From NCBI GenBank assembly GCA_963798705.1, contig CAWCTW010000005.1, forward strand, positions 1,736,001 to 1,800,000: a stretch of DNA of 64,000 nucleotides. Reading direction: 5' to 3'. A program made the position numbers and the translations under genes. The stretch comes from AC-56 sp963798705. Its GTDB lineage: Bacteria > Actinomycetota > Thermoleophilia > Solirubrobacterales > 70-9. Shown here piece by piece: positions 24,311 through 36,508 of this stretch (positions are counted from its first letter, which is position 1; each line of letters opens with the position of its first letter). The notes below the pieces were generated by a model that was given only the letters and a program-made list of their open reading frames with translations, was not told where the DNA came from and searched no databases.

Positions 24311-24706
24311 TCAAACGCCCTTGCCGGCGAGGCCGGCGTCTGACATGAGGTCGCCGAGCGCCTGGCCGACGCCGTCGGCTCCCTCGCGATCCAGCAGATC
24401 GGCGACGTCGGGACGGGCCACGAGCACGAAGTCGTGCATGCTCGGAACGGCGGGGTCCAATCCCCAGAAGGCCTCTCTCAGCGCCCGCTTCACCGCATTT
24501 CTCTCTGCGGCGCCGCCGACCTTACGGCTCACGGAGATCCCGAGGCGGGTCTCGTCCTCCGCCGAGTCGCGGTCACCGCGCGGGAAGGCGTATAGGACCA
24601 GGAACCGGTTCGCGTGCGAGCGCCCCTCCCGGTACACCCGGTCGAAGTCGCCGCTGCGTGACAGGCGCCCACGCTTGCGCCGTCCGCCCGGCTCACCTTC
24701 GCTCAC
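24311..24706 (-). CDS. rnpA: Ribonuclease P protein component
   Basis: 131 residues from GTG 24706, whose GTGA overlaps the rpmH stop, the standard coupling. RnpA signature: RLSRSGDFDRVYREG near the start, LGISVSRKVGGAAERNAVKRALREAFW (RNR-like motif). It binds RNase P RNA and helps cleave tRNA leaders. A longer open frame upstream is antisense to dnaA and rejected. Confidence 0.95.
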   Translation of the reverse strand: MSEGEPGGRRKRGRLSRSGDFDRVYREGRSHANRFLVLYAFPRGDRDSAEDETRLGISVSRKVGGAAERNAVKRALREAFWGLDPAVPSMHDFVLVARPDVADLLDREGADGVGQALGDLMSDAGLAGKGV

Positions 24707-24837
24707 GGCGTGAGCCGCTTGCGACCCTTGCGGCGCCTGCGCTTGATGACCTCCCGGCCGCTGCGCGTCCGCATGCGGGCGCGGAACCCGTGAGTGCGGG
24801 CGCGCTTTCGCTTCTTGGGCTGATAAGTCCGCTTCAC
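24703..24837 (-). CDS. rpmH: Large ribosomal subunit protein bL34
   Basis: 44 residues from GTG 24837. The sequence opens MKRTYQPKKRKRARTHGFRA and ends RRRRKGRKRLTP, the invariant bL34 pattern (KRTyQP...HGFr.RM.T..Gr.vi..RR.KGRk.L). First gene of the minus-strand operon; divergent from dnaA with 109 bases between, the classical origin arrangement. Confidence 0.97.
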   Translation of the reverse strand: MKRTYQPKKRKRARTHGFRARMRTRSGREVIKRRRRKGRKRLTP

Positions 24838-24946
24838 GACCGGCGAGGCAGTATAGGGAGGCGCCCATCCTTTTTCGCGCAGGATGCGGGCTCCCCTTCC
24901 CGGCCCCCGCGGAGTGCCGCAGCGGCGGTTCTATGATCGCCCGCCG

Positions 24947-26383
24947 ATGCCCGAGGACGCGCTCCACGACGATCTCGATTCCGTCTGGACCGCAATCGCG
25001 GCGGAGCTCCGGGCGAGCTTGCCGGCGTCGACGTTCGACCTGTGGCTGGCCCCGCTGCGCCCCGTCGCCGCGGAGGGCGCGACCCTCCGGGTGGCCGCAC
25101 CGCGCTCGATTCGCGCCTGGGTCGAACGCCGCTACTCCGGCCCTCTGGAGACGGCGTTGCGGCAGCAGCGCTGCGGGCTCGAGCACGTGCTCGTGGTCGG
25201 CGAGGGGGCAGAATCGGCCGGCTCGGGCTCCACCGGAGAGATGGAGGCGGTCGAATCACTCGACCTCGACCCGGGGCACACCTTCGAGCGGTTCGTCATC
25301 GGGCCCGGCAATCGCATGGCGCACGCCGCCGCCCTCGCGGTGGCGGAGCTTCCCGGGGAGGCCTACAACCCCCTGTTCCTCCACGGCCCTCCGGGCCTCG
25401 GCAAGACGCACCTCCTCGGCGCGATCGTGGACTATCTGCGTCGGCGCCGCCCCGAGCTCACCGTCCACTACACCACCACCGAGCGCTTCACCACCGAGTT
25501 CGTCACCGCCCTTCGCAAGGACGGACCGGACCTCTTCAAGCGCCGGTACCGCAAGCTCGACGCTCTGCTCATCGACGACGTACAGGCGCTCGAGGGCAAG
25601 GAACACACGCAGGAGGAGTTCGTGCACACGTTCAACGCGCTCCACGCCGCCGGCAAGCAGGTCGTCCTCTCGAGCGATCGCCCGCCCGAGGCGATCGCGA
25701 GGATCGCCGACCGCCTCCGGGACCGGTTCGAGTGGGGTCTCCGCGTCCCGATCGACGCACCCGACCTACGCACCCGCACCGCGCTGCTGTGGCGCATGAC
25801 CGCCGAGGTGCCGCTGGAGGTCGCCGACGCGGGCGTCCTGCACGACATCGCCGGGCTCGCGGCGGGCAACGTGCGCCGCCTCGAAGGCGCGATGACCCGC
25901 ATCGCCGCCATGTCCTCGGTCCTGGGTGAGCCCGTCACTCGAGCCCTGATCCGCAAGGCCCTCGACGATTCCATCGCGGCCCCTTCGGAGCCATGCGACA
26001 CGGCGACTGCCCGGCAGAGGGAGCCTCCCTCGATCGCGGCTATCCAGGGGGCCGTGTGCTCCGTGGTGGAGATCCCGCAGTCCGCGCTGCTTTCCACAAC
26101 CCGCACCGCCAAGGTCTCCCAGGCGAGGCAGATTGCCATGTACCTCTCCCGCGAGCTGACCTCCCTCTCCCTGGCCGACATCGCCCGTCAGTTCGACCGC
26201 GACCACACCACGATCCTGCACGCCACCCGCACCGTCCCCGCCCGAGCGGCCGCCGACGCCGCGGTGGGTGACACCATCCACCGAGTGCGTGAGCTCCTCG
26301 GTACAGAACCGGCCGGCGCCTCCGACTCCTCCACCACCCACCCTCCCCCTCCACATCGCTCGTCCACCGCCCAAACCCAGTAG
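24947..26383 (+). CDS. dnaA: Chromosomal replication initiator DnaA
   Basis: 478 residues from ATG 24947. Domain I (about 1-85), a short linker, AAA+ domain with Walker A GPPGLGKT (147-154), Walker B LLIDDVQALEG, sensor SSDRPP, arginine-finger region RFEWGLRV; domain IV at the end with RQIAMYLSRELTSLSLADIARQFDRDHTTILHA, the DNA-binding signature (about 385-420). A low-complexity Pro/Ser/Thr tail follows it. It melts oriC and loads the helicase. Confidence 0.97.
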   Translation: MPEDALHDDLDSVWTAIAAELRASLPASTFDLWLAPLRPVAAEGATLRVAAPRSIRAWVERRYSGPLETALRQQRCGLEHVLVVGEGAESAGSGSTGEMEAVESLDLDPGHTFERFVIGPGNRMAHAAALAVAELPGEAYNPLFLHGPPGLGKTHLLGAIVDYLRRRRPELTVHYTTTERFTTEFVTALRKDGPDLFKRRYRKLDALLIDDVQALEGKEHTQEEFVHTFNALHAAGKQVVLSSDRPPEAIARIADRLRDRFEWGLRVPIDAPDLRTRTALLWRMTAEVPLEVADAGVLHDIAGLAAGNVRRLEGAMTRIAAMSSVLGEPVTRALIRKALDDSIAAPSEPCDTATARQREPPSIAAIQGAVCSVVEIPQSALLSTTRTAKVSQARQIAMYLSRELTSLSLADIARQFDRDHTTILHATRTVPARAAADAAVGDTIHRVRELLGTEPAGASDSSTTHPPPPHRSSTAQTQ

Positions 26384-26466
26384 GTGAAGCCATGAATCTC
26401 AGTTCTCCACAACCCTCCACCACAATCAATACATCTGAGTCAGATAGGAAGATGCAAGATCCATCC
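26325..26466. other. Candidate replication origin segment (dnaA 3' end to dnaN start)
   Basis: Five same-strand TCCAC cores occur in about 95 bases (near 26330, 26350, 26363, 26406, 26415); the best is TTCTCCACA at 26403-26411, one mismatch from TTATCCACA. They are followed by an unusually AT-rich run (about 26419-26466) for this genome. The position between dnaA and dnaN is where many actinobacterial origins lie. The boxes are degenerate, so this is a proposal only. Confidence 0.4.
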
Positions 26467-27579
26467 ATGAAGCTCTCACTCTCCCGGGACAAATTGCTCT
26501 CTGCCCTGCAGGTCGTGAGCAGGGCGGTATCGACGCGCGCCACGCTGCCCTCGCTCGGTGGCCTCCAGCTCGAGGCGTCGGCCGATGGCAACGTGACGCT
26601 TCGCGCAACCGACCTGGAGCTGGGCCTCACGATGACCATCGATGAGGTTCAGGTCGAGTCCCCGGGGACCGTCCTGCTCCCCGGCCGCCTTCTGGGGGAT
26701 GTCGTGCGGACGCTCCCGGCAGGCGACGTGAGCCTGGCGTTGCGGCCGGAACAGCGCGACATCGAGCTCATGGCGTCAGCCGCGCGCTTTCACCTGCGCA
26801 CCCTCCCGGCCGAGGACTTCCCGCAGCTCCCGGCGCTTGACGAGAATCCAGCCACCCTCCCGGCCGCACCGCTCGCGGAGACCATCGACCGGGTCGCGCG
26901 AGCGGCGTCCCGCGACGAGGTGCGGCCGATCCTCACGGGCGTGCTCTTCCAGGCCGATGGGTCGACGCTCACGATGGTGGCCACCGACTCCTATCGCCTG
27001 AGCGTCAAGCACACCGAGCTCGGGTCTCCACTCGCCGACGCAATCGAGGCCAACGTGCCCGCTCGCGCTCTGCGTGAGCTGGCCCGCATCCTCGGCCAGC
27101 GCGGCGCCGAGGAGGTCGCCCTCTCGCTCGCTCGCAACCAGGCGGTGTTTCGCGCCGGTGACGTGGTGCTCTCATCCCGGCTCATCGAGGGCCAGTTCCC
27201 CAGCTGGCGCCAGTTGATCCCGGAGTCGTTCGAGCACGAGGTCAGGTTGCCTCGCGAGGAGCTCCTGGAGGTGGCTCGGCGGATCAGCCAGCTCGCGCAG
27301 CGAAACGCACCGCTTCGATTCGCCTTCGCCGAGGGCGAGCTGACGATCGCCGCGGAGACGCCCGAGGTCGGCGATGCAAGCGAGGCGATCCCCGCGCCGT
27401 ACTCGGGCGAGCCGCTCGAGATCGCCTTCAATCCGCAATTCGTCGTGGAGGGCATCGAGAGCGTCGACGGCGACGAGCTCGTGATGAAGTTGAGCTCCCC
27501 GCTCCGCCCCGGGCTCCTGGAGCCGATCGGCCGCGAGGACTTCAGCTACCTCGTGATGCCGATCCGGCTCAACGTGTAG
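26467..27579 (+). CDS. dnaN: DNA polymerase III sliding clamp (beta subunit)
   Basis: 370 residues from ATG 26467, where the protein begins like other clamps (MKLSLSRDKLLSALQVVSRA). Three clamp domains can be followed: domain I with TLPSLGGLQLEA, domain II RPILTGVLFQADG and VATDSYRLSV, domain III ending in the family-typical LEPIGREDFSYLVMPIRLNV. In-frame ATGs at 26392 (best ribosome site, AGGTGAAGCC) and 26452 would add 25 or 5 residues. Processivity factor of replication. Confidence 0.96.
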   Translation: MKLSLSRDKLLSALQVVSRAVSTRATLPSLGGLQLEASADGNVTLRATDLELGLTMTIDEVQVESPGTVLLPGRLLGDVVRTLPAGDVSLALRPEQRDIELMASAARFHLRTLPAEDFPQLPALDENPATLPAAPLAETIDRVARAASRDEVRPILTGVLFQADGSTLTMVATDSYRLSVKHTELGSPLADAIEANVPARALRELARILGQRGAEEVALSLARNQAVFRAGDVVLSSRLIEGQFPSWRQLIPESFEHEVRLPREELLEVARRISQLAQRNAPLRFAFAEGELTIAAETPEVGDASEAIPAPYSGEPLEIAFNPQFVVEGIESVDGDELVMKLSSPLRPGLLEPIGREDFSYLVMPIRLNV

Positions 27580-27588
27580 GGGCGAACC

Positions 27589-28722
27589 ATGCGGGTGAAG
27601 CGGATCCGCGTCCGCGGCTTTCGCAACCTGGCCGAGCAGGAGCTCGAGCTGGGCGAGCGGATCACCCTGATGTGGGGCGGCAACGGTGCGGGGAAGACGA
27701 ACCTGCTGGAGGCGTTGTTCACGTGCCTCGCCGGCCGCTCGTGCCGCACGCGGAGCGATCGGGAGACGATCGCCTTCGGTGAGCCTATGGCTCGAGTCGA
27801 GGTCGAGGTCACCGCCGGACTCGAGAGCCGGTCCTTCCTTTGGTCGCTGGCCCGCGATGGCGACCGGCGGCACCTGGTCGATGGGGGCGCGATGAGCCCC
27901 GAGCTGAGCGCCCACCGACCGTCGCTGGCCGTCTTTCTGCCAGACCGGATGGCGCTCGTGAAGGGCCCGCCGGCCAACCGCCGCGCCCACCTGGACCGGC
28001 TGCTGGCTGCCCTGTGGCCATCGCGGGGAGAGGCGCGACGCCGGTACGGGCGGGCACTGGCGCAGAGGAACGCCCTGCTTGGGCGCGTGCGGCGGGACGT
28101 CGCGCCCCGCGATGCACTGGACGCGTGGGACCTCGAGCTCGCCGCCGCGGGCTGCGATCTCATGCAGGCGCGACGCGACGCGGTGCGCACGCTGGCCCCC
28201 GAGTTCACCGCCGCCGCGGGCGACCTCGGGCTGGCCGGCGAGGCCGCGCTGCGCTACGCACCGCGGTCACAGGCCACCGGCCCGGAAAACCTGGCGCGCG
28301 AGCTCGGCGAGCGCCGGGAGAGCGACCTCGAGCGCGGCTACACGGGACACGGCCCGCACCTCGATGACCTCGACCTGCTCCTCGAGGATCGATCGCTGCG
28401 TCGTTACGGGTCCCAGGGCGAGCAGCGAGCAACCCTCCTCGCACTGCTCTTCGCCGAGCGGCGGGCCCTGCTGGAGGCCCGGCGAACGCCCCCGCTGATG
28501 CTGCTCGACGACGTGATGAGCGAGTTGGACCCCGACCGTCGCGACCTCCTGGCGAGCCGGCTCTCGGAGGGCGACGGGCAGACCCTGATCACGGCTACCG
28601 AGGCGGGGCAGCTGCCGCTCGCCCACCAGCGCCTGGAGATCGAGCTCCGCGACGGCGTGGCCGAACCCAGGATCCCCGCCCGGGCCGAGGATGCGCCCAC
28701 GCGCACCGCATTCGCCGCATGA
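27589..28722 (+). CDS. recF: DNA replication/repair protein RecF
   Basis: 377 residues. SMC-like ATPase: VRGFRNLAEQEL opening, Walker A WGGNGAGKTNLLEAL, FLPDRMALVKGPPANRRAHLDRLL, ABC-type signature SQGEQRATLLALLFAE and Walker B LLDDVMSELDPDRR. RecF helps load RecA at gaps and stalled forks. Nine bases separate it from dnaN; its stop overlaps the dciA-like gene by 4. Confidence 0.96.
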   Translation: MRVKRIRVRGFRNLAEQELELGERITLMWGGNGAGKTNLLEALFTCLAGRSCRTRSDRETIAFGEPMARVEVEVTAGLESRSFLWSLARDGDRRHLVDGGAMSPELSAHRPSLAVFLPDRMALVKGPPANRRAHLDRLLAALWPSRGEARRRYGRALAQRNALLGRVRRDVAPRDALDAWDLELAAAGCDLMQARRDAVRTLAPEFTAAAGDLGLAGEAALRYAPRSQATGPENLARELGERRESDLERGYTGHGPHLDDLDLLLEDRSLRRYGSQGEQRATLLALLFAERRALLEARRTPPLMLLDDVMSELDPDRRDLLASRLSEGDGQTLITATEAGQLPLAHQRLEIELRDGVAEPRIPARAEDAPTRTAFAA

Positions 28723-29051
28723 GGGCCCGCCGCGCCCCTCGCCCACTCGGGTCGGCGCTGGGCGGCGCCCGCCGGCACGCCCGCCCGAGGACCCTCCTCG
28801 CCGCCGTCCAGGAGGCCTGGCCCATGGTCGCCGGCGAGGCGGTCGCCGAGCAGGCCAGCCCCGTCGCGGAGCGAGAGGGGCGAATCACCGTCGCCTGCCG
28901 TTCGGCGACCTGGGCCCAGGAGCTCGATCTACTCCAGGGCGAGCTCCTCGAGCGGCTCAATCGCGCCCTCCGGGACTGGACCGGTGAGGGCGGGAAGCCC
29001 GCGGTCGCCGCGCTTCGATTCACCGCCGACGCCGCCCGTCACGAAAGTTGA
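28719..29051 (+). CDS. DUF721/DciA-family protein (candidate helicase loader)
   Basis: 110 residues between recF and gyrB, the position of DUF721 in actinobacteria. LAAVQEAWPMVAGEAVAEQA and GRITVACRSATWAQELDLLQGELLERLN are the family core (W..vaG..ia.ht.p.....g.L.V.v.s..Wa.eL...). DciA opens and loads DnaB in bacteria without DnaC; consistent with location. ATGA overlap with recF suggests coupling. Confidence 0.88.
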   Translation: MRARRAPRPLGSALGGARRHARPRTLLAAVQEAWPMVAGEAVAEQASPVAEREGRITVACRSATWAQELDLLQGELLERLNRALRDWTGEGGKPAVAALRFTADAARHES

Positions 29052-29103
29052 CGCTTCGGGTACAGGTTGTTCGCGATTTGCAGGGCTTTCGCGCGATCCT
29101 CCC

Positions 29104-29109
29104 CATAAT
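29104..29109 (+). promoter_or_regulatory. Possible -10 box (CATAAT) upstream of gyrB
   Basis: The 202-base gap 29052-29253 before gyrB is the longest on this side of the origin. CATAAT at 29104-29109 is the best -10-like hexamer, but no -35 lies at 16-18 bases. A second AT-rich patch is at 29129-29141. DNA gyrase promoters are often supercoiling-sensitive; nothing here proves that. Confidence 0.3.
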
Positions 29110-29253
29110 TCCGGGGGACCTCCCTGGTATCCTTATGTGAACTTGGACGTCCGCCCCGAACCGCCCGGCATGCCCCTCTGGCGGCGCGCTCGACGGTCGG
29201 GGCTTCCTATGGCTCCAGGGTTATCAGCCGCGGCACCGAACCGAAAGGACTGA

Positions 29254-31743
<2,490 letters not shown>

Positions 31744-31757
31744 TCCCGGGAGCTGAC

Positions 31758-34322
<2,565 letters not shown>

Positions 34323-34404
34323 CACCTTTCTCACCCGGCGTCGGTCCGCGCGCGAGTTCCGGCAGGGGGCGAGGAGCGCCCGGGAGCGCCCGAGGCTGCC
34401 GACT

Positions 34405-34469
34405 CCCCGACTCGCAACTAGCCGGCGAGGCCCGAAGCCTCCGGCACCCCGACTCGCAACTACCCGGCG
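34405..34469 (+). repeat. Pair of 23-bp direct repeats downstream of gyrA
   Basis: CCCCGACTCGCAACTAGCCG plus GCG at 34405-34427 recurs at 34447-34469 with one change, period 42. The bases in between are also partly similar, so it looks like a degenerate tandem duplication in the gyrA 3' flank. Confidence 0.7.
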
Positions 34470-34499
34470 CCGCCCGGTCTGCTTCAATCGGGGGACCAG

Positions 34500-34515
34500 A
34501 GAAAGGAGGTGGTCC
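34500..34515 (+). promoter_or_regulatory. Hyper-extended Shine-Dalgarno
   Basis: AGAAAGGAGGTGGTCC is complementary to the whole 16S rRNA 3' tail (GGATCACCTCCTTTCT) apart from one G-U pair. Such length is far beyond the 5-6 bases used elsewhere in the window and implies an exceptionally strong ribosome landing site just before a 14-codon open frame. Confidence 0.7.
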
Positions 34516-34519
34516 TAAC

Positions 34520-34564
34520 TTGATTCACATGTTTCTGGGGACGCTGGAGGTGCAGGGCCGCTAG
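34520..34564 (+). CDS. 14-codon leader-like small open frame
   Basis: TTG start, reading LIHMFLGTLEVQGR and stop. It begins five bases after the 16-base Shine-Dalgarno match; an in-frame ATG is three codons in. Nothing similar is recognised. It would be the only coding sequence in a 290-base segment that ends in a strong hairpin, so it could be a leader peptide, a micro-protein, or simply a ribosome-binding decoy. Translation is inferred from the ribosome site only. Confidence 0.35.
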   Translation: MIHMFLGTLEVQGR

Positions 34565-34738
34565 GCGGCAGCCACCAGCCGGTGCTTGTCACCGGCCCAG
34601 GCAGGTCAGGAGCGCAGTCGTGGCCTGATCAGTGCGGGCCGCCCGGTGGAATCCAACCCGGGCACCGGCGAGAGCGAGGAGGCGAGGAGTCACGTCCCGC
34701 CCCGCCGCGAATCCTCCACTCGCTTCCAACCGCACCTT

Positions 34739-34772
34739 GAGCAAAGGGCCGCCTTCGGGCGGCCCTTTGCTC
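34739..34772. terminator. Very strong bidirectional terminator hairpin
   Basis: Perfect 15-bp stem GAGCAAAGGGCCGCC / GGCGGCCCTTTGCTC with a TTCG tetraloop. The A3/T3 runs in the stem make it usable in both directions. It is the strongest intrinsic terminator in the window and closes the structured RNA segment on the plus strand. From 34773 to 34908 nothing else is seen. Confidence 0.9.
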
Positions 34773-34908
34773 ATCCCGCACGCCGAGCGGCCTCAAATCA
34801 ACCTATTGGGTGCAAAATCCGCCGTTCGTTGCCGGGTGGCGGGCGGATCGGCGGGACATTCATGCCGCACCGCGGCCGGGGAGTCGGCCTGAGCCAACCG
34901 CGTACGCG

Positions 34909-35556
34909 CTAGGCGGCCACGAGGTACGGCTCCCAGGCGACCGGAATCCTGGGGCTCGCGAGCTGGATGAAGACCGTGGGCCCCGGGGGCCGCGGGTTGG
35001 AGCGCGGGTGCATGCTGGCCTCGCGGGGCGTCAGGCTGCCCTTCTTGCGGTTGCAGGGCGCGCACGAGGCGACGATGTTCTCCCACACCGACTGGCCACC
35101 GCGACTCCGCGGTATGACGTGGTCGACGGTGAGGCCCGGGGCCTGCCTCCCGCAGTACTGGCAGGTCCACGCATCGCGCGCCAGGACCGCCTTGCGGGTG
35201 ATCTTGCGACGGTGGACGTCCCGGGGCACCCGCACGTAGCGAACCAGCCTGATCACGCAGGGCCGTTCGAATGTCAGACGCTCGGAGTGGAGCGCGCCCT
35301 CGCCGCGCTCGAGGATCTCGGCGCGCTCCTTGAGCACGAGGACAGTCGCCCGCCTCACGTTGCAGACGTTGATCGGCTCGTAGCTCGCGTTGAGGACCAG
35401 CACGCGGCGGCCGATCGTCGTACGGGGCCTGTGCCCGTTCAGTCGCCCGTGGTGGTGGCTTCCGTTCCCGTTCGCTTGGGGGGCGAGCGCAACCCCCTCG
35501 GGCCCCGGGGCGCCTGTGCTCCGGAGCCCTACGTGAGGGTCGTCCGCCGTCTCCAT
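34909..35556 (-). CDS. HNH endonuclease family protein
   Basis: 215 residues. The HNH domain is near residues 125-180: CQYCGRQAPGLTVDHVIPRSRGGQSVWENIVASCAPCNRKKG, with two CxxC zinc pairs and the His-Asn-His metal site. The N-terminal part (LVLNASYEPINVCNVRRATVLVL) is the conserved strand-helix block of actinobacterial HNH proteins often found near the origin. No methylase or phage gene is next to it, so restriction or homing roles are not supported. Substrate unknown. Confidence 0.92.
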   Translation of the reverse strand: METADDPHVGLRSTGAPGPEGVALAPQANGNGSHHHGRLNGHRPRTTIGRRVLVLNASYEPINVCNVRRATVLVLKERAEILERGEGALHSERLTFERPCVIRLVRYVRVPRDVHRRKITRKAVLARDAWTCQYCGRQAPGLTVDHVIPRSRGGQSVWENIVASCAPCNRKKGSLTPREASMHPRSNPRPPGPTVFIQLASPRIPVAWEPYLVAA

Positions 35557-35619
35557 AGCGCCCCGATTGTAGACACCGCTTCAGTCCGCTCCGCGTGCCT
35601 GATGCATTCGCGGTGAGGC

Positions 35620-36480
35620 TCAGGCCCCCGGGATGCCGCTCGCGGCGATCGGATAGCTACCCAGGATGCGGACCGACTCCGCCTTGCCGCGCAGCGCCTC
35701 GACTGCGGCGGCAACCGGCGGATCGGACTCGTCGCCCTCGAGCTCGCAGAAGAACATGTAGCGGCCGAGACCCTGTCGCAGCGGTCTGGACTCGATTCGC
35801 GTGAGGTTGACGTCGCGGCTCGAGAACTCCGTCAGCGCCTCGACCAGGGCTCCCGGGTGGTCCGCGCCCAGCTCTGAGAACACGAGGGTGGTCCGCCACG
35901 GCCCGCCGCCGCTCGGCCGGGTGTCGGCGGGGGCGATCCACACGAACCGGGTGACGTTGTCCGGGCCGTCCTCGACTCCCTCCTCGAGCACCATGCACCC
36001 GTAGATTCGAGCCGCGGACGCGGCGCCCAGCGCCGCCCATGCTTCGTCGGTGGCGGCCACGGACCGAACGGCGTCGGCGGTGCTCGGCGCCGCTCGGACG
36101 GCGGCACGGGGCAGCCGCTCGCGAATGAAGCGCGCGCATTGAGCGCTCGCCTGCGGATGGGACAGCACGACCTCGATCGCATCGAGGGAGAGCTCGGTGC
36201 GCGCGATCAGGCTGTGGCTGATCGCGTGGTCGTGCTCGCCTGCGATGGTCACGCCCGAGGCGTCGAACGCAAGCGTGTCGAGCGTGGAGCGGACCGCGCC
36301 CTCCATCGAGTTCTCGAATGGAACCAGCGCCCGATCGGCCTCGCCCTCGGCCACCGCTCGGATCGCGGCGTAGACGCTGGGCCGGGGGAGGGGCTCGATC
36401 GCCTCGTCGCCGGCCGCAGCCAGCAGCGCATCCTCCGAGAAGGTGCCGGCCGGCCCGAGAAACGCGACTCGCATCGTCAT
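35620..36480 (-). CDS. pheA: Prephenate dehydratase
   Basis: 286 residues, single-function PheA. VAFLGPAGTFSEDALL at the start; VPFENSMEGAVRSTLD (active-site region); NVTRFVWI, the T-R-F signature with catalytic Thr; C-terminal ACT domain with HPGALVEALTEFSSRDVNLTRIESRPLR, whose ESRP motif binds Phe in family members, so feedback inhibition is likely. It converts prephenate to phenylpyruvate. Sits 28 bases after the membrane protein gene on the same strand. Confidence 0.96.
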   Translation of the reverse strand: MTMRVAFLGPAGTFSEDALLAAAGDEAIEPLPRPSVYAAIRAVAEGEADRALVPFENSMEGAVRSTLDTLAFDASGVTIAGEHDHAISHSLIARTELSLDAIEVVLSHPQASAQCARFIRERLPRAAVRAAPSTADAVRSVAATDEAWAALGAASAARIYGCMVLEEGVEDGPDNVTRFVWIAPADTRPSGGGPWRTTLVFSELGADHPGALVEALTEFSSRDVNLTRIESRPLRQGLGRYMFFCELEGDESDPPVAAAVEALRGKAESVRILGSYPIAASGIPGA

Positions 36481-36508
36481 CCGGCGCGGAAGGTTACGGC
36501 GCCGGGCG

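Larger units (their letters stand above)
34500..34775 (+). ncRNA. Probable structured RNA locus after gyrA
   Basis: Between the gyrA stop and the HNH gene lie 586 bases without a normal gene. From 34500 the DNA is rich in nested inverted repeats: GCCGGTG-CTTGT-CACCGGC (34578-34596), TCAGG...CCTGA, GCCCGG...CCGGGC, and an AGCGAGGAGG...CCTCCACTCGCT pair, then a 15-bp terminator. I checked by eye against SRP RNA, RNase P RNA, tmRNA and cobalamin riboswitch landmarks and found none of them. No downstream gene lies on this strand, so it should be a stand-alone RNA. Confidence 0.45.

Noticed and set aside
26088..26097. TTTCCACAA inside dnaA as a DnaA box
   Set aside because: Isolated, two mismatches, within conserved codons of domain IV.
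34578..34740. Possible SRP RNA or cobalamin riboswitch
   Set aside because: The GGAA tetraloop/GCAG pattern of SRP RNA and the B12-box are absent; only generic stems remain.
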